Assembly (NCBI RefSeq): GCF_900182725.1
Contig: NZ_FXTO01000032.1
Span: forward strand, 1-39,060
DNA: 39,060 nucleotides
Direction of reading: 5' to 3'
From: Thalassovita litoralis
GTDB taxonomy: Bacteria; Pseudomonadota; Alphaproteobacteria; Rhodobacterales; Rhodobacteraceae
This document shows positions 24,884 to 33,691 of the stretch, in pieces; position 1 is the first letter of the stretch; each line of letters begins with the position of its first letter. The notes beneath the pieces were generated by a model. The model made no database searches. It was not told where the DNA came from and worked only from the letters and a program-made list of their open reading frames with translations. A program made the translations under genes and the position numbers.

Positions 24884-24950
24884 TTCAGACATCCCTTGAT
24901 GATCGCTGGATCGGGCTGACCGCATGGGAGCGGCTGGCTGGATATATGTC

Positions 24951-25003
24951 TTAACTGATTAAAAGAGTCGGAATAGTCAAGTCCGAGTTTTTTAATCAGT
25001 TAA
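24951..25003. promoter_or_regulatory. Large operator-like palindrome upstream of the iron cluster
   Basis: TTAACTGATTAA and TTAATCAGTTAA are perfect inverted copies at the two edges. The arms extend to 20 bases with 18 matches (24953-24972 and 24982-25001) around a nine-base centre. The inner part reads TTGACTATTCCGACTC on the minus strand. It lies between the hemP-side operon and mnmH. An iron-responsive regulator (Fur, Irr, RirA or IscR type) is the natural guess but is not proved. Confidence 0.55.
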
Positions 25004-25099
25004 TTAAAGCGTCGATTTGTGCGGGTTATTGCTGAATGCGTAATCAGGGTGATGGGAAAACAGGCCGCACTGGCGCGGCTGTGTGGGCTGGGCTAAAAG

Positions 25100-26146
25100 A
25101 TGGGCATGAAACAGACCCTTACTTCGCTCAAAGACCTGAAAACGCTGCCCTTTGACAGCATCATTGACGTGCGCGCGCCCAGCGAATTCGCCGAGGATCA
25201 TATCCCCGGTGCAATGTCCCTGCCGGTGTTGTCCGATGCAGAACGGGCCGAGGTGGGGACGATCTATGTGCAGCAAGACCCGTTTCTGGCGCGCAAGATT
25301 GGGGCGGCGCTGGTGGCGCGGAATGCGGCGACTCATTTGCAGGGGGCTTTGGCGGACCGTCCCGGCGGTTGGCGGCCTTTGGTCTATTGCTGGCGGGGTG
25401 GGCAGCGGTCCGGGTCTTTCGCGTCAATTCTGGCGCAGATCGGCTGGCGTGTGGGATTGATTGACGGCGGGTATCAACGTTACCGCCGGTTGGTTCATGC
25501 CGCTATGTATGAAACGCCCGTTGCGCCGCGTATGATTCTGGTGGATGGCGGCACAGGCACGGCCAAGACCCAAATTCTGACCCATCTGGCAGCACAGGGG
25601 CAGCAAGTTCTGGACCTGGAGGCAATGGCGCAACATCGTGGGTCATTGCTGGGCGGGATGCCGGGGGGGCAGCCTGCGCAGAAAAGTTTTGAATCGCGGG
25701 TGGCGATGGCCTTGGCGGGTATGGACCCAACCTGCCCCGTTTTCGTCGAGGCCGAAAGCAACAAGATCGGTAGCCGGATCATTCCGCCAATGCTGTGGCA
25801 GGCGATGCTGAAGGCGGATCATATCCGTGTGCAGGCCCCGATTCAGGCCCGCGCCCGGTATCTGGTCGACACCTATGCCCCCCTGCTGGAAGAGGCCGAG
25901 GCGCTGGACGAAAAACTGGCGGTTCTGGCCCGGTTTCATGGGCATGAACAGGCGGATGCGTGGCGTCAGATGGCCCGGCAGGGTGATTTTTTGCCACTGG
26001 CGGCAGAATTGGTGCAGCAGCATTACGACCCCAGCTATCGGCGCTCGTCGCGCCGGGCGGCCCCGCCGTTGGCCGTGCTGGATTTGCCGGATTTGTCGGC
26101 ACTCACGTTGAAACACGCTGCCGCACAGATTGCCGCCAGCGTTTAA
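25100..26146 (+). CDS. mnmH: tRNA 2-selenouridine synthase MnmH
   Basis: A 348-residue enzyme (also SelU/YbbB) that replaces sulfur by selenium at the wobble 2-thiouridine of tRNA-Lys, -Glu and -Gln, using selenophosphate. The N-terminal rhodanese domain has DVRAPSEFAEDHIPGA and the catalytic YCWRGGQRS with Cys97. The C-terminal half has a P-loop-like GGTGTAKT near residue 150 and FVEAESNKIG. Length matches the family. It faces selD with 25 bases between the stops. Confidence 0.95.
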   Translation: MGMKQTLTSLKDLKTLPFDSIIDVRAPSEFAEDHIPGAMSLPVLSDAERAEVGTIYVQQDPFLARKIGAALVARNAATHLQGALADRPGGWRPLVYCWRGGQRSGSFASILAQIGWRVGLIDGGYQRYRRLVHAAMYETPVAPRMILVDGGTGTAKTQILTHLAAQGQQVLDLEAMAQHRGSLLGGMPGGQPAQKSFESRVAMALAGMDPTCPVFVEAESNKIGSRIIPPMLWQAMLKADHIRVQAPIQARARYLVDTYAPLLEEAEALDEKLAVLARFHGHEQADAWRQMARQGDFLPLAAELVQQHYDPSYRRSSRRAAPPLAVLDLPDLSALTLKHAAAQIAASV

Positions 26147-26167
26147 GGCGCGGGGTAGCTCGCGCCT
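26146..26167. terminator. Possible hairpin between mnmH and selD
   Basis: AGGCGCG and CGCGCCT pair perfectly over seven bases with an eight-base loop between the two convergent stops. There is no T-run, so it may be only a weak shared terminator. Confidence 0.35.
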
Positions 26168-26171
26168 GCGC

Positions 26172-28346
26172 TTACAGGCAGCGGATCATGGGCGGGCCTT
26201 CGACGATCCGGCCAATCTGGGTGGCAGGCAGGCCAAGCTGTTGCAGATCGGCCAAAATCTGCGGGGCATGGGCCGCCGGGACAGCGGCCAACAGGCCGCC
26301 CGCAGTTTGCGGGTCATGCAGCAATGCGGCCTTGGGTCCGTGTAGGCCGATGATCGGCGCATTCATCAGGTTTGCATTGTAAAGCGTTGATTTAATGCCG
26401 CTTTGCGACATGTCGATCGCGCCCTCGTAAACCGGGATATGCGACAGGTCCAGATCTGCGCCCACGCCGGACGCCTGACAGATCGCCTGCAAATGTCCGG
26501 CCAGCCCAAATCCGGTGACATCGGTCATGGCGTGGGCCATGTGCAAAATGCGGGCGGCTTTGTCCTGTGGCTCCGCCATAGCGGCCAGCATTTTCGCCAC
26601 ATGCCGTCCATTTGCCCGCGCCTGCATTTCCGCTGCCAGCAGAACACCCGTTCCCAGTGGCCGGGTCAGAATCAGCACATCGCCAACCTGCGCCCCGGCA
26701 TGGGTAATCGCCTGATCCACCAAGCCGGTGATGGTGTAACCAATCGTCATTTCCGGGCCTTGGGTGGAATGACCGCCCACGATTTCCGCGCCGACGCTGG
26801 TAAACACATCGCTGGCCGCGCCCATGATGTCGCGCATGGTGCGGGCCTGTAGCGCGGGCGACATGCGTGGCAGAATGACCGAGGCCAGCACCGCCTGCGG
26901 TTTCGCCCCCATTGCCCAGATATCCCCCAGCGCATGAACGGCGGTGATCCGCGCCATAAGGGCGGGGTCTTCTGTGAACGCCTTCAGGTGGTCGGTGGTC
27001 AATACCTGATGCTGCGATCTGATGCGCAGCACCGCCGCATCATCGCCCCGCCCGGTTATGACATCGGCGCGGGTTGGTGCGGGCAGGGATGCCAATGCTC
27101 CGCTAAGCGTCCCGGCCCCCACCTTGGACCCGCACCCGCCGCAGATCGGTTGCCCGTCGCCCAGTTCATCGCGCACGCCTTGGGTCAGGACCGGGGGCAG
27201 GTCCGGTTGGGGCATCTGCGGCAGATCGTGGAACATGCGCATGAATTTCCGGTCAATCCGGTCTTTGAGCCGCCACAGCCACGGACCTTGCCAGATGCGC
27301 CCCCATTTTTCCGCCAGCGCGGATGTCTGACCCAAGGAGATCAGTTTCAGGTAATCCTTTTGCGGGCGGAACGGGCGCAAATCCTGCCCGGTCAGGCGCG
27401 CACACAGGTTGTCATATAAAACCGGCGCGGCCCGCACCGCATAAACCCCGGCCTTGGGGCGGGGGGCGTGCATCAGATGGGCGCAATCGCCAACGGCAAA
27501 CAGATCGTCCTGCCCCTGAACCTGTAGCGTTTTTTCGACGTTTATAAACCCATCTGTCAGCGGCAGCCCGGTTTGCGCCAGCCATGCCTGCGGCAAGGCA
27601 CCTGTGACGCCGATGGTTAGCGAGGCGGGAATGATTTGCCCTGTGGTCAATTTGGGGCCATCTGGTGTGATTTCAGAAATAACGCTGGATTTGCAGATTT
27701 TTACGCCGTTTTCCTCAAGCGATTGTAGAAGTTTTTCCCGCGGCTTTGGATCGGCGGACAGGATGGTAGCTGCTGCCTCGATCACGGTGACGTCAGATGC
27801 CCCCGTGGCCCGCCGCAGGGCAAAGGACATCGCCATTGCCAGTTCAACCCCAGCCACACCGCCACCAATCACCGCAACCGGCCCGGCCTGTCCGGTTTGG
27901 TGTGCCGTGGCGATAAAGTCCGCCCAGCACTCGGCATACCGATCCAAGGGTTTTGCCCCAATGGCGTATTGGGAAAATCCCGGTATCTGTGGCAGTTCCG
28001 ACGTAATCCCAACATCGACCGAGGCCACGTCGTATTCGATCACACGGCCATCGTCCAAGGTTACGGTTTTGGTCTGCGCATCCAGCCCCACCGCCCGGCC
28101 AAGGATCACCCGCGCCCCGGCAAACCGGGCCAGCCGCACCAGATCAATTTCCAGATCCTCGCGCGTGTAGTGACCCGCAATATGCCCCGGCAACATCCCT
28201 GAATAGGGGGCTGTCGGGCCGGGATTGATGACAGTCACACGGGTGCCGGGCAGGGGGCGCATCCCCCATTTCAGCAACAACAGCGCGTGGCTGTGGCCGC
28301 CCCCAATCAGGACAAGGTCGCGGGTCAGCGGAATTTGCACATGCAT
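26172..28346 (-). CDS. selD: Selenide, water dikinase SelD fused to a FAD-dependent oxidoreductase domain
   Basis: A 724-residue fusion. Residues 1 to about 375 are a NADH-dehydrogenase-like flavoprotein (LIGGGHSHALLL, then VIGGGVAGVELA, and LFAVGDCAH near 282-290). From about 395 it is SelD, which makes selenophosphate from selenide and ATP. The catalytic pair is Cys405 and Lys408 in CGGCGSK, followed by ITGRGDDAAVL and VTGFGLAGH. The fused flavoprotein may reduce a selenium compound or supply selenide. Fusions of this kind are known in bacteria. It lies downstream of nadABC. Confidence 0.94.
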   Translation of the reverse strand: MHVQIPLTRDLVLIGGGHSHALLLLKWGMRPLPGTRVTVINPGPTAPYSGMLPGHIAGHYTREDLEIDLVRLARFAGARVILGRAVGLDAQTKTVTLDDGRVIEYDVASVDVGITSELPQIPGFSQYAIGAKPLDRYAECWADFIATAHQTGQAGPVAVIGGGVAGVELAMAMSFALRRATGASDVTVIEAAATILSADPKPREKLLQSLEENGVKICKSSVISEITPDGPKLTTGQIIPASLTIGVTGALPQAWLAQTGLPLTDGFINVEKTLQVQGQDDLFAVGDCAHLMHAPRPKAGVYAVRAAPVLYDNLCARLTGQDLRPFRPQKDYLKLISLGQTSALAEKWGRIWQGPWLWRLKDRIDRKFMRMFHDLPQMPQPDLPPVLTQGVRDELGDGQPICGGCGSKVGAGTLSGALASLPAPTRADVITGRGDDAAVLRIRSQHQVLTTDHLKAFTEDPALMARITAVHALGDIWAMGAKPQAVLASVILPRMSPALQARTMRDIMGAASDVFTSVGAEIVGGHSTQGPEMTIGYTITGLVDQAITHAGAQVGDVLILTRPLGTGVLLAAEMQARANGRHVAKMLAAMAEPQDKAARILHMAHAMTDVTGFGLAGHLQAICQASGVGADLDLSHIPVYEGAIDMSQSGIKSTLYNANLMNAPIIGLHGPKAALLHDPQTAGGLLAAVPAAHAPQILADLQQLGLPATQIGRIVEGPPMIRCL

Positions 28347-28460
28347 GTCTGGGCCTTCGAAACCATTCGGTTTCCAAGATGTATCGCGGAGCGGGGTGGA
28401 ATGCCAACCGGCATCTGCCCCGGTCTGTTACGTCGCGGTCACTTCTGTGTGCGGTGGGGT

Positions 28461-29312
28461 TTAGAAATCCAGTCCCAAATCCAAGGTGCGTACCGAATGC
28501 GTCAACGCCCCGGATGAAATGTAATCCACGCCCGTTGTCGCCACTTCGGCGATGCGGTCCAGCCGCATATTGCCGGACGCTTCCAGCACCAGCCGCCCGT
28601 TCACCATGTCCACCGCTTTGCGCAGGGTGGGGGTGTCCATGTTATCCAGCAGGCAAACATCCGCGCCGCCGGTGTCCAGCACTTCTTGTAGCTGGGTCAG
28701 CGTGTCCACCTCGATTTCGACCCGTACCATATGCGATGCGCTGGCCTTGGTTGCCTCCAGCACGGCGCGGATGCCCCCGGCGGCGGCGATGTGGTTGTCC
28801 TTGATCAGGATGGCATCAGACAGCGAAATGCGGTGATTGAACCCGCCACCATGCACCACGGCCTGTTTTTCCACGATCCGCAGGCCCGGCGTGGTTTTGC
28901 GGGTGCAAGTGATGCGGGTTTGCGTGCCTTTGGTTTCGGCCACGAAACCGGCTGTCATCGTGGCGATACCCGACAGCCGACCGGCAAAGTTCAGCGCGAC
29001 CCGTTCGCCCGACAGGATGGACGATGCCGCGCCCCGGATTTCCATCAGCGTGTCACCGGGGTTACAGGGGGAACCGTCCGGCAGATGGGTCACAATTTCC
29101 AGCGTGGGGTCCACCAGCCGGAACGCGATTGCCGCCACCTGCATACCCGAAACCACCCCGGTTTCACGGGCATTCAGGCGCGCGTTATAGGTGACATGCG
29201 CGGGGATCACGGCGCGGGTGGTCACATCGCCATATTGCCCCAGATCCTCTAGCAGCGCGTTGCGGATCATCGGTTCAAGGATCAGGTCGGGCAGGGTGGC
29301 GAATTGAGTCAT
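28461..29312 (-). CDS. nadC: Nicotinate-nucleotide pyrophosphorylase (carboxylating)
   Basis: A 283-residue enzyme that converts quinolinate and PRPP to nicotinate mononucleotide, the third step of NAD synthesis. Family features are EDLGQYGDVTTRAV, CTRKTTPGLR, KQAVVHGGGFNHR, LIKDNHIAAAGG and LEASGN. Its ATG overlaps the nadB stop by four bases. The 114-base gap to selD holds two small hairpins (GAAACC/GGTTTC and ATGCC/GGCAT) of unknown meaning. Confidence 0.97.
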   Translation of the reverse strand: MTQFATLPDLILEPMIRNALLEDLGQYGDVTTRAVIPAHVTYNARLNARETGVVSGMQVAAIAFRLVDPTLEIVTHLPDGSPCNPGDTLMEIRGAASSILSGERVALNFAGRLSGIATMTAGFVAETKGTQTRITCTRKTTPGLRIVEKQAVVHGGGFNHRISLSDAILIKDNHIAAAGGIRAVLEATKASASHMVRVEIEVDTLTQLQEVLDTGGADVCLLDNMDTPTLRKAVDMVNGRLVLEASGNMRLDRIAEVATTGVDYISSGALTHSVRTLDLGLDF

Positions 29313-30877
29313 TGGGAGGAGTCCTCGGCTGCGGCGCGGATAGCTAACGCCTGATCCAAAGTGATACGGGTCCGTTCGGCACGGTCTGCGGTGTCAGGAA
29401 AATCGCGGCGACAATGGGCGCCGCGCGATTCCTCGCGTTGCAGGGCGGCGGCGGCGATCAGGGTGGCCGTCGTGGTCATGTTCAGGAAACAGGGGCATTC
29501 CGGGTTGTCCCGTTCCAGTTTGGCAATGGTTGTCAGGGCCTGTTTCAGCCCGGCCCCATCGCGCACGACACCAACATTATCGGTCATGCAGCGGCGCAAT
29601 GCGTCGATTGCATCGGCTGGTGGTTTCGGACCGCCCGGTTCAAAGGTCAGAACCACTTGTGCCGCCTGTGCGTTTCCATCGGTCAGGGCTGCGTGAATGC
29701 CGTTTGCGCAATGGCGGGCGTAGACCAGCGCCTCTAGCAGGCCGTTCGAGGCCAGCCTGTTTGCGCCGTGTAATCCGGTTGAAGAAGCTTCGCCGCAGAC
29801 CCACAGATTGCCAAGGCTGGCGCGGCCCTGCTGATCGGTGTCAATGCCGCCCATATGGTAATGCGCGGCAGCGGCCACGGGGATAGGGTCTACGGCGGGA
29901 TTGATCCCGGCGCGGGCGCAGGATTGGGCCACTGCGGGGAATTGCGTCAGGACTTTTTCACCCAGAACGGCGCGGGTATCCAGCATGGGGCGATTGCCCG
30001 CCTGCGTCTGGGCATAGATCGCGCGGGCCACGATATCGCGCGGGGCCAGTTCGGCATCGGGATGTTCGGCCAGCATGAACCGCTCGCCGTGTTTATTGAT
30101 CAGCGTGGCCCCTTCGCCGCGCAGGGCTTCGGTGGCCAGCGGGGCGGGGTCTTCGCCCATATCAATCGCGGTGGGGTGGAATTGCACAAATTCGGGGTCC
30201 GCGATAATGGCCCCGGCGCGTGCGGCCATGCCAATCACCTGCCCCCGGATGCGCGGCGGGTTCGTCGTCAGCTTGAACAACCCGCCCGAACCGCCCCCAG
30301 CCAGCAATATCGCCGGACCACGCAGCATAATCGGTGCAGACCGATCCACCCCCGAGGTTTCCACAGCAACCCCGGTCACGGTGCCGTCTTGTACCTCTAG
30401 CCCTTGGGCCATCACCCCTTCGAGAACCTGAATGGACGGGGTTTCGCGCACCTGCGCAATCAGGGCCTTCATGATTTCCGCACCGGCCTGATCGCCCTTC
30501 ACGCGCACCACGCGGGCGAAACTGTGCGCGGCCTCGCGCGACAGGACATAGCCGCCGTTTTCATCCCGGTCGAACGGGGTTCCCAGCCGGGTCAGGTCCA
30601 GAATATGTTCGCGGGCTTCCTGAGTCACCAAAGTGGCCACATCGGCATCCACGGTGCCAGCCCCGGCCCGCAGGGTATCGGTGGCGTGATTTTCGGGGCT
30701 GTCGGCCTGCGCCATCGCGGCGGCTACACCGCCTTGCGCCCAGGCCGAGGATGCCCCTTCGCCCAACCGTTCCGGGGAAATCATCACCACGGGGGTAGGG
30801 GCCAAATTCAGCGCCGCATAGAGCGCCCCCATACCCGCGCCAACGATAATGACACGATCGGTTGTGACCACTTGCAT
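29309..30877 (-). CDS. nadB: L-aspartate oxidase
   Basis: A 522-residue flavoenzyme that oxidises L-aspartate to iminoaspartate for NAD synthesis. The N-terminal FAD site is IIVGAGMGALYAALNL. SSAWAQGGVAAAM follows, then FVQFHPTA, the catalytic-type HYHMGGIDTDQQGR, and GEASSTGLHGANRLASN near the C-terminal third. ATG at 30877 is used since AAAGGA lies about 11 bases upstream. It is 13 bases downstream of nadA and overlaps nadC. Confidence 0.96.
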   Translation of the reverse strand: MQVVTTDRVIIVGAGMGALYAALNLAPTPVVMISPERLGEGASSAWAQGGVAAAMAQADSPENHATDTLRAGAGTVDADVATLVTQEAREHILDLTRLGTPFDRDENGGYVLSREAAHSFARVVRVKGDQAGAEIMKALIAQVRETPSIQVLEGVMAQGLEVQDGTVTGVAVETSGVDRSAPIMLRGPAILLAGGGSGGLFKLTTNPPRIRGQVIGMAARAGAIIADPEFVQFHPTAIDMGEDPAPLATEALRGEGATLINKHGERFMLAEHPDAELAPRDIVARAIYAQTQAGNRPMLDTRAVLGEKVLTQFPAVAQSCARAGINPAVDPIPVAAAAHYHMGGIDTDQQGRASLGNLWVCGEASSTGLHGANRLASNGLLEALVYARHCANGIHAALTDGNAQAAQVVLTFEPGGPKPPADAIDALRRCMTDNVGVVRDGAGLKQALTTIAKLERDNPECPCFLNMTTTATLIAAAALQREESRGAHCRRDFPDTADRAERTRITLDQALAIRAAAEDSSQ

Positions 30878-30890
30878 GGGCCGTTTTCCT

Positions 30891-31967
30891 TTAGATCCCC
30901 AGTTCGCGCGACAGGTCAATCATGCGCTGCACCGCCAAGCGGGCCTTATCGGCCACTTGCGGATCAACTTCGACCTGCCCGGTCATGGTGTGCAACGAAT
31001 ACAGCACCTTTTCCAGCGTGATTTTCTTCATGAAGGGGCACATGTTGCAGGGGCCGACGAAATCCACCTCGGGCAATTCGTCCGAGATGTTCGAGGCCAT
31101 CGAACACTCCGTGACCAGCATCGCCTTTTGCGGCTTTTCGCGGGTGACGTAATCAATGATCCCGCTGGTCGAGCCGGAAAAATCCGATTCCGCCACCACA
31201 TCCGGCGGGCATTCGGGGTGCGCGATGATGCGGGTGTCGGGGTTCCATTCGCGGAAGTCCCGTAAATCCTGCGCGGTGTATTGTTCGTGGACGATACACG
31301 ACCCTTCCCACCAGACGATGTTTTTCTGCGGAACCTGCTGGGCGATGTTCTGCGCCAAATATTGATCCGGCGTCATGATGATCGTGTCATCGGGCAGGGC
31401 GGCCACGATTTGCGCCGCGTTGGACGAGGTGCAGCAAATGTCCGATGCCGCTTTGACGTCTGCGGTGGTGTTCACATAGGTCACAACCGGCGCGCCGGGG
31501 TATTGGGCGCGCATCTGGGCGATACCTTCGGCAGTGACGGATTCAGCCAGAGAACAGCCCGCTTCCATATCCGGGATCAGAACGGTTTTGGCCGGGTTCA
31601 GGATTTTCGAGGTTTCGGCCATGAAATGCACGCCGCACTGGACGATCACATCGGCCTCGACCTCGGTCGCCTTGATGGCCAATTGCAGGCTGTCGCCCAC
31701 GAAATCCGAAATGCCGTGGTAAATTTCAGGTGTCATATAATTATGGGCCAGCACAACGGCGCCGCGCTTTTTCTTGAGCGCGTTGATGGCGACCACATAG
31801 GGCGCATAAATGGCCCAGTCGGCAGGGGAAACGACCCGGTCCATGCGGGCGTAGATGTCCTTGGTGGCTTCCGCCAGTTCCACAGACGGGGCGAGATCAT
31901 AGTGTTCGGCCAGTACGGCGCGAACGTTCGTCAGATCGAGCAACCAGCTATCCTCCAGCTTTGGCAT
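30891..31967 (-). CDS. nadA: Quinolinate synthase
   Basis: A 358-residue [4Fe-4S] enzyme that condenses iminoaspartate and dihydroxyacetone phosphate to quinolinate. Probable cluster ligands are Cys111 (VQCGVHFMAE), Cys179 (CTSSNA) and one of Cys307/Cys310 (GPCNMCPFMK). VLAHNYMTPEI and DMEAGCSLA are also typical. It heads nadABC. The 73-base gap to the marR gene upstream holds a weak imperfect repeat (CTGTATT against AATACCGCAG), perhaps an operator of a NAD regulator. Confidence 0.97.
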   Translation of the reverse strand: MPKLEDSWLLDLTNVRAVLAEHYDLAPSVELAEATKDIYARMDRVVSPADWAIYAPYVVAINALKKKRGAVVLAHNYMTPEIYHGISDFVGDSLQLAIKATEVEADVIVQCGVHFMAETSKILNPAKTVLIPDMEAGCSLAESVTAEGIAQMRAQYPGAPVVTYVNTTADVKAASDICCTSSNAAQIVAALPDDTIIMTPDQYLAQNIAQQVPQKNIVWWEGSCIVHEQYTAQDLRDFREWNPDTRIIAHPECPPDVVAESDFSGSTSGIIDYVTREKPQKAMLVTECSMASNISDELPEVDFVGPCNMCPFMKKITLEKVLYSLHTMTGQVEVDPQVADKARLAVQRMIDLSRELGI

Positions 31968-32040
31968 GGAGGTGCTACATAGGGCGAATTTACTGTATTT
32001 TCCAGCAGAATACCGCAGTGCAGCACATTTTACCGTTTGG

Positions 32041-32508
32041 TTATTTTTGCTGCGGCGATTGCAGGGGCGCGCGACTGCGGGCGTTTCCGGCGTCTGCGGC
32101 CTTGCGCATCAGGCGCAATAGCTCTGTCTGTTCCTGCGGGTTCAATCCGGTCAGAATTTCATCCTGCAAGGCCCAGACGATCGGGGTGACGGTTTCCAGC
32201 ACTTGTTTGCCCTGATCTGTCAGGCTGATCACACGGGCGCGACGATCCCGCGGGCTGATCTTTCGTTCGACTAACCCCTTGTTTTGCAACCTGTCTAATA
32301 CTGCGCCCATTGTGACGCGGTCATGGGCAATCAATCCGGCCAGCGTTGCCTGATCCACATCGGGATGGGTTTGCAGCGCGGCAAGCGCGCCAAATTGCAC
32401 GGGCGTCAGATCAAACCCGGCGTCTTTCATTTTTTCGGTAAAAACCGAGATTGAAATTTGGTTCAGCCGCCGGATCAGATGGCCCGCCATGCGGTAGAGG
32501 TCATTCAC
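32041..32508 (-). CDS. MarR-family transcriptional regulator
   Basis: A 155-residue winged-helix repressor. The family core is seen in LTPVQFGALAALQTHPDV, then DQATLAGLIAHDRVTMGAVL and the wing KISPRDRRARVISLTDQG. It diverges from the gentisate operon, with a palindromic site between, so it most likely represses that operon until an aromatic ligand (3-hydroxybenzoate, gentisate or a CoA ester) binds. Which ligand is not shown. Confidence 0.93.
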   Translation of the reverse strand: MNDLYRMAGHLIRRLNQISISVFTEKMKDAGFDLTPVQFGALAALQTHPDVDQATLAGLIAHDRVTMGAVLDRLQNKGLVERKISPRDRRARVISLTDQGKQVLETVTPIVWALQDEILTGLNPQEQTELLRLMRKAADAGNARSRAPLQSPQQK

Positions 32509-32581
32509 GGGGGATTCCTTTTTGGCACGGATGCAGTCGCTTATCTGGTATAGCTTTTAACATGTGAGGAATTATTTGACG

Positions 32582-32607
32582 AGTACACTAATGGTAAGTA
32601 CACTTAC
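32582..32607. promoter_or_regulatory. Probable MarR operator, two tandem copies
   Basis: GTAAGTACACTTAC (32594-32607) is a perfect six-base inverted repeat with a two-base centre. AGTACACT occurs twice, at 32582-32589 and 32597-32604, 15 bases apart, so a degenerate second site lies just upstream. The place, between the marR gene and the operon start, and the size fit MarR dimers. Confidence 0.7.
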
Positions 32608-32653
32608 ATAAATTTCTGGAATCACCATGCAGACCGATAATGGGAGGATGATC

Positions 32654-33691
32654 ATGGCTGAACAGCTTGGAACTCTGGAGGAGTTGCCGCAGGATTACCG
32701 CGATGCGATGACCGAAGCGGGTGTTGCGCCACTGTGGCCGATGATGCGGAATGTGCTGCCGCATGGACGTCCGAATCCAACCACGCGTCCTGGGTACTGG
32801 AACTATGAAAACCTGCGCCCGCTGTTGCTGCGTGCCGGTGATCTGACCCCGGTCGAAAAAGCCGAACGCCGGGTTTTGGTGTTGTCCGATCCCGGCCGTG
32901 GGGCAGGGGCCATGCAGGCGACCGCCTCGATCTATCTGGGGATGCAATTGTTGTTGCCGGGCGAAACCGCCCCTGCGCATGTTCACACCCCGTCGGCGGT
33001 GCGGATCATCGTCGAAGGTAAGGGCGGGTTCACCGTGGTAGACGGGGAAAAGCTGCCGATGGAAGATGGCGATCTGGTGCTGACCCCCGGCGGCGACTGG
33101 CATGACCACGGTCACGAAGGCAGCGAACCCGTTGTCTGGCTGGATGCGCTGGACCTGCCGCTGTTTTACTATCTGGAAGGGTCTTATGCCACCGAAGGCC
33201 CGCTTCAGGCACAGCGCAACCGCCCCGATGCCGGGCAGGTGGAATATCTGTCCTCGGGTCTGGTGCCTTCGCGTAAGCTGGGTGCGGGCACCCGCCGCTA
33301 TCCGATGGTACGCTATCCTTGGACCCGTACCGAAGCGGCCCTGCGCGAAGTGCTGAAATACACGGACGAAGGCATTGCAGAGCTGGATTATGTGAACCCC
33401 GAAACCGGCACGGATGTGTTGCCGACGATGGGTTTCACCGCCATGATGATCCCGGCGGGCCAAAAAGACACGCCGCCGCTGCGCTCGTCCTCTGCGGCCT
33501 TTCATGTGGTCAAAGGCCGTGGCAAGACCACGATTGACGGGCAGGTGTTTGAATGGGGTCCGAAGGACACCTTTACCGCCCCCGTTTTCGCGGAAATCAC
33601 GCACGAAGCGACCGAGGATTCATTCCTTGTTCGTGTGCATGATCGCCCGCTGCAAGATAAACTTGGCTACTACGAGGAACGCGCACGATGA
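32654..33691 (+). CDS. gtdA: Gentisate 1,2-dioxygenase
   Basis: A 345-residue bicupin iron enzyme that opens the ring of gentisate to maleylpyruvate. The first cupin carries PAHVHTPSAVRIIVEGKG and LTPGGDWHDHGHE, with the iron-binding His residues. The start MAEQLGTLEELPQDY with WPMMRNVLP and RPGYWNYENLRPLLLRAG is typical of this family. ATG at 32654 is chosen for the GGGAGG site six bases upstream; in-frame ATGs at 32627 and 32648 are less well placed. It is coupled to the next gene by an ATGA overlap. Confidence 0.95.
   Translation: MAEQLGTLEELPQDYRDAMTEAGVAPLWPMMRNVLPHGRPNPTTRPGYWNYENLRPLLLRAGDLTPVEKAERRVLVLSDPGRGAGAMQATASIYLGMQLLLPGETAPAHVHTPSAVRIIVEGKGGFTVVDGEKLPMEDGDLVLTPGGDWHDHGHEGSEPVVWLDALDLPLFYYLEGSYATEGPLQAQRNRPDAGQVEYLSSGLVPSRKLGAGTRRYPMVRYPWTRTEAALREVLKYTDEGIAELDYVNPETGTDVLPTMGFTAMMIPAGQKDTPPLRSSSAAFHVVKGRGKTTIDGQVFEWGPKDTFTAPVFAEITHEATEDSFLVRVHDRPLQDKLGYYEERAR

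Noticed and set aside
28347-28460. Two small hairpins in the nadC-selD gap as a possible riboswitch or leader
   Set aside because: The stems are five or six pairs and match no leader family I know; chance hairpins are common in such GC-rich DNA.
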